DNA of 64,000 bases, taken from positions 128,252 to 192,251 of the forward strand of contig NZ_KE384327.1 in assembly GCF_000425185.1 (NCBI RefSeq), given 5' to 3'. The translations under genes and the position numbers were made by a program. The notes beneath the pieces are model-generated. The model had not been told where the DNA came from. It did no database searches and worked only from the letters and a program-made list of their open reading frames with translations. Every line of letters begins with the position of its first letter. The stretch's first letter is position 1. The stretch comes from Pleomorphomonas koreensis DSM 23070. GTDB lineage: Bacteria > Pseudomonadota > Alphaproteobacteria > Rhizobiales > Pleomorphomonadaceae. Of this stretch, positions 54,778 through 64,000 are shown one piece after another.

Positions 54778-55353
54778 ATGACCCCCGCCGACGATATCGA
54801 CGCGCGCATCGGCGCCCGCATCCGCCTCGAACGGGAGAGCCGCGGCTGGTCGCTGACCGAGCTGGCCGGCCGCGCCTCGGTGTCGCGCGCCATGATCCAC
54901 AAGGTGGAGCGCGGCGACAGCAGCCCGACCGCCAAGCTGCTCGGCCGGCTGTCCGGCGCCCTTGGCCTCAGCCTGTCGACACTGATGGCGCGCGCCGAGA
55001 TCGGCGAGGGCCGCCTCTCGCGCCGCGCCGACCAGCCGACCTGGACCGATCCGGACAGCGGCTATCTCCGCCGCCACGTATCGCCGGCCTCCGACCTGCC
55101 GCTCGACCTCGTTGAGGTCAGCCTGCCGGCCGGCGCGGCGGTGCCGATGCCGGCCGCCGCCTATGCCTTCGTCAACCAGCTGATCTGGATGCTGGAGGGC
55201 GAGCTGGTGTTCATGGAAGGCAACACGCGGCACGAGATGGCGGCCGGCGACTGCCTGGAACTGGGACCGCCCGCCGACTGTGTGTTCCGCAACGACGGCG
55301 ATCAACCCTGCCGCTATGCCGTGGCAGTGTTGCGCCGCGCTCCGCCGGCTTGA
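54778..55353 (+). CDS. XRE-type regulator with cupin sensor domain
   Basis: A regulator (191 aa). The HTH is at about 10-65 (IGARIRLERESRGWSLTELAGRASVSRAMIHKVERGDSSPTAKLLGRLSGALG) in partial pieces, and the cupin is at about 110-185 (IWMLEGELVFMEG). The combination senses small molecules. Start ATG at 54778, seven bases after the DUF429 stop. It is likely to control itself and the neighbouring acetyltransferase. Confidence 0.9.
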   Translation: MTPADDIDARIGARIRLERESRGWSLTELAGRASVSRAMIHKVERGDSSPTAKLLGRLSGALGLSLSTLMARAEIGEGRLSRRADQPTWTDPDSGYLRRHVSPASDLPLDLVEVSLPAGAAVPMPAAAYAFVNQLIWMLEGELVFMEGNTRHEMAAGDCLELGPPADCVFRNDGDQPCRYAVAVLRRAPPA

Positions 55354-55406
55354 CCGTCATCATCCACCATATTAGACAAAGACGGCAAGACTCTCCGGAG
55401 ACCGGC

Positions 55407-55928
55407 ATGCATATCCGCGACGCGGCACAGGGCGACATCGCCGGCATCACGGCGATCTACAACGACGCCGTCGCCCACTCGACGGCGATCTGGAACGAGG
55501 CGACGGTCGACGCGGCCAACCGCCTCGCCTGGCTGGCCGACCGGCAGCGGGCCGGCTATCCGGTGCTGGTCGCCGTGGAGCCCGACGGCGAGGTGCTGGG
55601 CTATGCCTCGTTCGGCGACTGGCGGGCCTTCGACGGTTACCGCCATACCGTCGAGCATTCGGTCTACGTCCGCGCCGACCGGCGCGGCCATGGCATCGGC
55701 CGGGCGCTGCTCGCCGCGCTGATCGAGCGGGCGCGCGGCCTCGGCAAGCACGTGATGGTGGCCGGCATCGAGGCGGGCAATGCGCCGTCGATCCGGCTGC
55801 ACGAGAGCCTCGGCTTCGAACGCGTCGGGCATCTCGGGCAGGTCGGCGCCAAGTTCGGCGCCTGGCTCGACCTCGCCTTCCTGCAACTGACGCTCGACGA
55901 TCGCCCGGTTCCGCCGCCGAGGCCCTGA
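55407..55928 (+). CDS. GNAT acetyltransferase (phosphinothricin acetyltransferase-like)
   Basis: An N-acetyltransferase (173 aa): MHIRDAAQGDIAGITAIYNDAV, EHSVYVRADRRGHGIGRALL (acetyl-CoA loop), and SLGFERVGHLGQVGAKFGAW are typical of the Pat/MddA group acting on amino-acid analogues. The substrate is not certain. ATG at 55407, 53 bp after the XRE-cupin gene, so likely in the same transcript. Confidence 0.9.
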   Translation: MHIRDAAQGDIAGITAIYNDAVAHSTAIWNEATVDAANRLAWLADRQRAGYPVLVAVEPDGEVLGYASFGDWRAFDGYRHTVEHSVYVRADRRGHGIGRALLAALIERARGLGKHVMVAGIEAGNAPSIRLHESLGFERVGHLGQVGAKFGAWLDLAFLQLTLDDRPVPPPRP

Positions 55929-56056
55929 CATCCACCGTCAACCGCCTCGCGACGATGCCGGCGCATCCGGGCATCGAGCCACGGCCGATGCCCCGCCCGC
56001 ATCAGCGGAGACATCGGCAGGCAGCCCACCAGCCGGCATTTCAATGCTGGCCGGCC

Positions 56057-58591
<2,535 letters not shown>

Positions 58592-58673
58592 TCAATAGCT
58601 TGCCGGCAATGTTGCGACGCCGGGACCATGGTGCCCGCACCCTAGACCGCCAATCGGGCGGCAAAGCGGCGAA

Positions 58674-59846
<1,173 letters not shown>

Positions 59847-59860
59847 AATGCTCCGGCAGG

Positions 59861-60979
59861 TCACACCCGCATCGGCATCAGCACATAGAGCGTGGCGCCG
59901 TCGCCGGCATCCTGGATCAGCGTCGGCGAGCCGGCGTCGGCGAGGTGGAACACCGCCGTCTCCGAGGTGAGCTGGCCGGCGATGTCGAGGAGGTAGCGGG
60001 CGTTGAAGCCGATCTCCAGCGGCGCGTCCTCGTAGTCGACCATCACCTCCTCGGTGGCGGTGCCCGAATCGGGGTTGACGACGGTCAGCACCAGCCGGCC
60101 GTCGGCCAGCGCCAGCTTGACGGCGCGGCCGCGCTCCGAGGAGATGGTGGAGACGCGGTCGACCGCCTCGGCGAACTCGGCCTTGTCGACGCGCAGCTCC
60201 TTGTCGTTGCCCTGCGGAATCACCCGGCCGTAGTCGGGGAAGGTGCCGTCGATCAGCTTGGAGGTCAGCACGACGTTGCCGACGGTGAGGCGGATCTTGG
60301 CGTCCGACAGCTCGACCTTCAACTCGGCCTTGGGGTCCTCGATCAGCCGCTGGATCTCGCCCACCGTCTTCCTCGGCACGATGATGCCGGGCATGCCCTC
60401 GGCGCCCTTCGGCGCGGCGATGTCGGCGCGGGCGAGGCGGTGGCCGTCGGTGGCGACGGCGCGGAACAGCGGCCCGTCGGGGCCGTCGACGGCATGCAGG
60501 AAGATGCCGTTCAGGTAGTAGCGGATCTCCTCGTTGGAGATGGCGAACTGCGTGCGGTCGATGAGACGCTTGAGATCGCCGGCCTCCAGCGTGAAGGCGT
60601 GGCTGAGTTCGCCGACGGTGATGTCGGGGAAGTCGCTCTCCGGCAGCATCTGCAACGCAAAGCGCGAGCGGCCCGAGGAGATGGCCAGCGTGGCGCCGTC
60701 GGCCGACGCCTCCAGCGACACCTGCGCCCCCTCCGGCAGCTTGCGCACGATGTCGTAGAACATGTGCGCCGGCACGGTGGTGGCGCCCGGCCGCTCGACG
60801 ACGGCCGGCACCGCCTCCTGCGCCTCAAGGTCGAGGTCGGTCGCCTTCAGCTTCAGCTCGTCGCCGTCGGTGCGGATCAGCACGTTGGAGAGGATCGGAA
60901 TGGTGTTCCGACGCTCGACGACGCGGTGGACGTGGGTGAGGGAGGCGAGGAGGTGCGACCGCTCCAGCGTAACGCGCAT
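59861..60979 (-). CDS. dnaN: DNA polymerase III beta clamp
   Basis: Sliding clamp (372 aa) of three similar domains. N-terminal block [30 protein letters not shown] is typical, as is the C-terminal LMPMRV. ATG at 60979. It starts after the dnaA gene at a separate predicted promoter. Confidence 0.97.
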   Translation of the reverse strand: MRVTLERSHLLASLTHVHRVVERRNTIPILSNVLIRTDGDELKLKATDLDLEAQEAVPAVVERPGATTVPAHMFYDIVRKLPEGAQVSLEASADGATLAISSGRSRFALQMLPESDFPDITVGELSHAFTLEAGDLKRLIDRTQFAISNEEIRYYLNGIFLHAVDGPDGPLFRAVATDGHRLARADIAAPKGAEGMPGIIVPRKTVGEIQRLIEDPKAELKVELSDAKIRLTVGNVVLTSKLIDGTFPDYGRVIPQGNDKELRVDKAEFAEAVDRVSTISSERGRAVKLALADGRLVLTVVNPDSGTATEEVMVDYEDAPLEIGFNARYLLDIAGQLTSETAVFHLADAGSPTLIQDAGDGATLYVLMPMRV

Positions 60980-61107
60980 GGAAAAACCCGTCTGTCGTGG
61001 CGGCCGCGCCGATCGGCCGCACGGGGTGCGACCGGCGCGGCCTTCCGGAAAATCTGGTGCCCGAGGCCGTTTCTCCCCGTGCCGCCAAGGCGGCCGCGGG
61101 GAACAGC

Positions 61108-61136
61108 ACATTACGGCAACTGCCGATTTGCGCAAG
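61108..61136 (-). promoter_or_regulatory. Predicted dnaN promoter
   Basis: On the minus strand CTTGCG (61131-61136), 17-bp spacer, TAATGT (61108-61113). It lies in the 213-bp interval between dnaA and dnaN. Confidence 0.5.
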
Positions 61137-61192
61137 CCGGCAGGCCGGCGGCAAATGCGGTTTTCGCCGGCGTTTTGGTATCCGGCCGGCCG

Positions 61193-62659
61193 TCAGGCCT
61201 CCAGCATGCGCTTCAGCACCTCGATCTCCTGCACCAGCGCCTCGTCGGAGCCCAGCATCTCCTCCACCTTGCGCACGGCATGCAGCACGGTGGTGTGGTC
61301 GCGACCGCCGAAGCGGCGGCCGATTTCCGGCAGCGAGCGCAGCGTCAGCGACTTCGCCAGATACATGGCGATCTGGCGCGGCCAGACGATCGAGCGGGTG
61401 CGGCGCGACGACAGGAGGTCCTGCTTGGAGACGTTGTAGTGCTTGGAGACGACGCGCTGGATGTCCTCGATCTTGACGCGGCGGGTGTCGGTGACGCGGA
61501 TCAGGTCCTTCAGCGTCGTCTCGGCCATGGAAAGCGACAGCGTCAGGCCGGTCAGCTGGTTGTGGCCGGCGAGGCGCGTCACCGCGCCCTCGAGGTCGCG
61601 GCCGGAGGTGGTGACGTTGCGGACGATGAAGTCGATGACGTCGTCGGGCACGGCGAAGCCCGGCATGTGGCGGGCGGTGAGCGCGATGCGGCGCTCGACG
61701 ATCGCCCGGCGCAGCGCCGCGTCGGGGGCGCCGATCTCGATGAGGAGGCCGCCCGAGAGGCGCGAGCGGACGCGCTCGTCCATGGTCTCCAGCTCGACCG
61801 GCGGCCGGTCGGCGGCGACGATCACCTGGCGGGCGCCGTCGATCAGCGTGTTGACCGTGTGACAGAACTCCTGCTGGATCTGCTTGCCGTGCAGGAACTG
61901 CATGTCGTCGATCACCAGGAGGTCGATGGTGCGCAGCGCTTCCTTGAAGGCCATCGCCGACTGGGTCTGCAACGACTGGACGAAACGGTACATGAAATGC
62001 TCGGCGGTGAGGTAGAGCGCCCGCATCTCCGGGTGCCCGGCCTTCAGGCTGTGCACGAGGCCCTGCAACAGATGCGTCTTGCCCTGGCCGACCGAGGAAT
62101 GGATGTAGAGCGGGTTGAACTTGACGCCGGAGGCCGAGCCGTCGGCCACCTGACGGGCGGCGGCCAGCGCCAGCCGGTTGGAAGCGCCCTCGACGAAATT
62201 GTCGAAGGTGTAGCGCGGATCGAGCGGCGAGGAGATGTCGTCGAACAGGCGCGCCGAGGCGGCGTCGGCCACCGGACGCAGCGGCAGGGCGGCGGCGCGC
62301 GGCGGCGGCGCGCTGGCCGGGCGGGCGGCTTCCGGCGTCGCGAAGCGGGCCGGCGCCTCGACCTTGGCGCGCATGGCGGTGCGTACCGATACCTCGACCT
62401 TGCGATAGGCCGGGCCTTCGGCCTGCCAGAGGGCGGCCAGCTTGTCGCGGTAATGGGTGGAGATCCAGGTCTTCAGGAAGCGGCTCGGCACCGAGAGCCA
62501 GACGGTGCCGCCCTCGATCTGCTCGACGTTCATGCCGGCGAACCAGCAGGAGAACACCTCGTCGCCGAGATCAGCCTTGAGGCGGCCGCAAACGCGCGCC
62601 CAGGCCTCGCCGTGACCAGGTGCTGCCCCGGCGATGCCGCCGGTTTCCGCTTCCAACAT
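61193..62659 (-). CDS. dnaA: Chromosomal replication initiator DnaA
   Basis: DnaA (488 aa). Domain I is at 1-80, a linker follows, the AAA+ domain has Walker [15 protein letters not shown] and Walker [14 protein letters not shown], and domain IV ends with the DNA-binding signature [20 protein letters not shown] at 62659. A 232-bp interval without a clear promoter separates it from the upstream rhodanese gene. Confidence 0.97.
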   Translation of the reverse strand: MLEAETGGIAGAAPGHGEAWARVCGRLKADLGDEVFSCWFAGMNVEQIEGGTVWLSVPSRFLKTWISTHYRDKLAALWQAEGPAYRKVEVSVRTAMRAKVEAPARFATPEAARPASAPPPRAAALPLRPVADAASARLFDDISSPLDPRYTFDNFVEGASNRLALAAARQVADGSASGVKFNPLYIHSSVGQGKTHLLQGLVHSLKAGHPEMRALYLTAEHFMYRFVQSLQTQSAMAFKEALRTIDLLVIDDMQFLHGKQIQQEFCHTVNTLIDGARQVIVAADRPPVELETMDERVRSRLSGGLLIEIGAPDAALRRAIVERRIALTARHMPGFAVPDDVIDFIVRNVTTSGRDLEGAVTRLAGHNQLTGLTLSLSMAETTLKDLIRVTDTRRVKIEDIQRVVSKHYNVSKQDLLSSRRTRSIVWPRQIAMYLAKSLTLRSLPEIGRRFGGRDHTTVLHAVRKVEEMLGSDEALVQEIEVLKRMLEA

Positions 62660-62672
62660 GTTTCGGCCTCCA

Positions 62673-62792
62673 TCAAACTCGTCTCTTACGCCAAACTCGC
62701 GCCGGATGCTTCCGCCAGGAACATCCGCCGCGCGGCCCGGAGGATCCCCCGAACCGCTTGCTCAGCCTTCCGCCCGCGGCCGGAAGGTCCAT
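62673..62792 (-). CDS. Possible upstream small ORF of dnaA (39 codons)
   Basis: An ATG at 62792 has GGAGG five bases upstream (another ATG at 62795) and opens a frame of 39 codons ending at 62673, 13 bp before the dnaA ATG. The product is basic (R, W, G rich) and unlike known proteins. The GGAGG lies in a hairpin CCCTCC/GGAGGG (62797-62814). It could be a chance frame. Confidence 0.25.
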   Translation of the reverse strand: MDLPAAGGRLSKRFGGSSGPRGGCSWRKHPARVWRKRRV

Positions 62793-62891
62793 CATGCCCT
62801 CCTTTCGGGGAGGGGGAACAGGCGACCGTCTCCTTTCGGAAAACGCGCCCTCCGGCTGTTCCGATGCCGGCCGCAGTCGCCCTGACGGGTC

Positions 62892-63347
62892 TCAGCTCTG
62901 GATCCAGGGCAGGCCGCCGGCCTTCCAGCCGTCGACGCAGCCCCGGTGTCGGTCCGGGCCGAGCGCGCCCTCGAAGCCGCCCGCCACGTTGAAGGCCCGC
63001 TTGATGCCGGCGGCGGTCGCCGCGATCGCTGCCGACCGGCTGCGGGCGCCCGAGCGGCAGATGAAATAGAGCGACGCCTCGTCGCCGACCCCAAGGTCGG
63101 CCAGCGCCTCGCCCAGCTCATCGGCAAAGGCGGAGTTGACGGTCATGTCGGGAAAGCGCTGCCATTCGACGAGCAGCACCCGCTTGCCGAGGGCGCCGAG
63201 ATCGGGCAGGCCGACGAAGTTCCATTCGGCCACCGTGCGGACGTCGACCAGATGCGCCGACGGGTCGGCGGCCAGCGCCGCCCACGTCTCGCGCACGCCG
63301 ACGTCTCCCGCATGACCCGGATTCTCGTCGAAAGACCCCGTATTCAA
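62892..63347 (-). CDS. Rhodanese-like sulfurtransferase
   Basis: A single-domain rhodanese (151 aa). The active-site loop is ICRSGARSRSAAIAATAAG with the catalytic Cys, and HLVDVRTVAEWNFVGLPDLG begins the domain. The start is uncertain: TTG at 63347 gives the family-like NTGSFDENPGHAGDV; TTG at 63407 adds 20 residues, and GTG at 63296 with GGGAG upstream would shorten it. Sulfur-transfer target unknown. Confidence 0.88.
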   Translation of the reverse strand: MNTGSFDENPGHAGDVGVRETWAALAADPSAHLVDVRTVAEWNFVGLPDLGALGKRVLLVEWQRFPDMTVNSAFADELGEALADLGVGDEASLYFICRSGARSRSAAIAATAAGIKRAFNVAGGFEGALGPDRHRGCVDGWKAGGLPWIQS

Positions 63348-63872
63348 GATCGCCCCACCACCCAAAGATAAACCCTGAAGAAAAGACAAAACAAAATCGC
63401 GCGCCAAAAGCGCACTTGCAACGATCTGCCTTTCCCGGATTGAGTTGGCTACTTTGCCTCGGCTATCGTATTCGAAGAACTACCGACGGCTAGCCCCCTG
63501 CTTTAACTTACATTGGCAGACGAGTGCTTGGCTCGCCGGCGACAACAGGGGTGACCATACACAGCCCCCAAGGGACGGGCAAGAGCCGAATCTCCCTAGG
63601 GCGTTAACCCGCTTTTTACCCGGCCGGACACCCTCCGAAAGTCGAACGGCGAAGCCTAGGCGATTCAAAGATTTGCAGCTTTCCATCCGGCGGAACCGCA
63701 TTTGGTCGTAAGCCGCCGGCTCCGCCATTCCTTAGCCGTGTTTTGGTTTCCATTGCGCCGGAATCGATACCGCCCGGAGCCGACGTATGGCCAACATATT
63801 GTTTTTTAACAAGAAAATCTGACACCCGACTCTCGCCCCGCCAGTGCGGCAAACCGCGTCCGCCCAAGCCGG
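63348..63872. promoter_or_regulatory. rpsT-rhodanese intergenic region, possible origin or regulatory zone
   Basis: No gene is supported here. It holds four GANTC (CcrM-type) sites near 63588, 63663, 63760 and 63833, a near-match to a CtrA site (TTAA-N7-TTTAC at 63604-63619), and an AT-rich patch at about 63785-63820. No perfect DnaA box was found; the closest is CCATACACA at 63555-63563 with two mismatches. An rpsT terminator closes the right side. Confidence 0.4.
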
Positions 63873-63878
63873 AAAAGC

Positions 63879-63906
63879 AAAAAGGGCCCAGCGCGACGCC
63901 GGGCCC
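63879..63906 (-). terminator. Intrinsic terminator of rpsT
   Basis: On the minus strand a 10-bp stem with one G-U pair (63897-63906 with 63884-63893, loop TCG) followed by five T. It is about 55 bp after the rpsT stop. Confidence 0.85.
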
Positions 63907-63960
63907 CGAAGGGTCGTCAAAAGCAGGTGCGGGCGTCGGCCCGCGCCCGAAGACAGACAA

Positions 63961-64000
63961 TCAGACGCTGATCGCCTTGAGGCGGGCGGCAAGCCGCGAC
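63961..64000 (-). CDS. rpsT: 30S ribosomal protein S20 (C-terminal end only)
   Basis: The last twelve codons read SRLAARLKAISV and stop, matching the usual S20 ending. The rest of the gene lies beyond the window. The rpsT-dnaA neighbourhood is frequent in Hyphomicrobiales, which supports the call despite the short match. Confidence 0.75.
   Translation of the reverse strand, partial: SRLAARLKAISV

Noticed and set aside
59945-62992. 1015-codon plus-strand frame opposite dnaN and dnaA
   Set aside because: It is the antisense shadow of two certain genes; GC-rich third codon positions remove stops on the other strand. The product is His/Asp/Val/Leu-rich low-complexity sequence with no family motif.
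63408-63960. DnaA boxes (TTATNCACA) in the rpsT-dnaA gap
   Set aside because: Neither strand shows a perfect box on reading; the nearest has two mismatches, so no individual sites were annotated.

Overview
This window reads as a chromosomal segment of a GC-rich alphaproteobacterium of the order Hyphomicrobiales (Rhizobiales). The evidence is GcrA, a small SRP RNA, the FYDLN-acid zinc-ribbon protein, an Omp19-type lipoprotein, an AccD without its zinc ribbon, and promoters close to CTTGAC-N17-CTATAT. Family-level assignment is not possible from sequence reading alone. Coding density is very high and almost everything is core metabolism or information processing. I see no phage, insertion sequence, CRISPR array or secretion system.

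Layout. 1-2.1 kb: dnaX with the SRP RNA gene upstream. 2.1-7.9 kb: yejABEF peptide importer operon. 7.9-9.4 kb: a DUF1284 protein, the cell-cycle regulator gcrA, and a long intergenic stretch ending in a promoter plus hairpin/T-run in front of argD. 9.4-12.6 kb: argD-argF-hslO. 12.7-19 kb, minus strand: aroA-cmk-rpsA-[candidate sRNA]-sppA-ihfB-lapA. 19-20 kb: FYDLN zinc-ribbon gene and tRNA-Ala(GGC). 20-26 kb, minus strand: lipoprotein (LpoA-like), trpF-trpB-trpA, an ion antiporter and a small secreted protein. 26-29.6 kb: Dabb-rsmI-LysE-yraN-gshB. 29.6-36.4 kb: SH3 protein, D-2-hydroxyacid dehydrogenase, a tandem 128-bp palindromic repeat, PfkB-type sugar or nucleoside kinase, EI24 membrane protein, folC and accD. 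36.7-39.7 kb: a LacI-type regulator overlapping an unusual GINT1-like beta-propeller protein, and a Pro/Gly/Trp-rich secreted protein. 39.9-41.9 kb: xerC and a DMT exporter. 41.9-51.7 kb, minus strand: TCA-cycle operon mdh-sucC-sucD-sucA-sucB-(lysE)-lpdA. 51.7-56 kb: zapE, Omp19-like inhibitor, then a small plus-strand cluster (membrane protein, DUF429, XRE-cupin regulator, GNAT). 56-64 kb, minus strand: the replication block dnaA-dnaN-recF-gyrB, preceded by a rhodanese gene and, after a 0.6-kb gap, the 3' end of rpsT.

How it fits together: the window supplies replication initiation and clamp loading (dnaA, dnaN, recF, gyrB, dnaX), cell-cycle control (gcrA), amino-acid synthesis (arg, trp, aroA), oxidative TCA metabolism in one transcription unit, and translation (rpsA, rpsT, tRNA-Ala, rsmI).

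The most interesting material is non-coding: (1) a candidate ~126-nt sRNA between rpsA and sppA with its own promoter, two hairpins and a terminator; (2) a promoter followed at once by a terminator-like hairpin in the argD leader, with a possible competing antiterminator pairing; (3) a 128-bp structured repeat with inverted-repeat ends, present twice in tandem and as two partial copies; (4) palindromes around the mdh ribosome-binding site and an internal terminator after mdh; (5) the rpsT-dnaA interval, a possible origin region with GANTC sites and an AT-rich patch but no clear DnaA box. The best protein lead is the LacI/GINT1-like gene pair.
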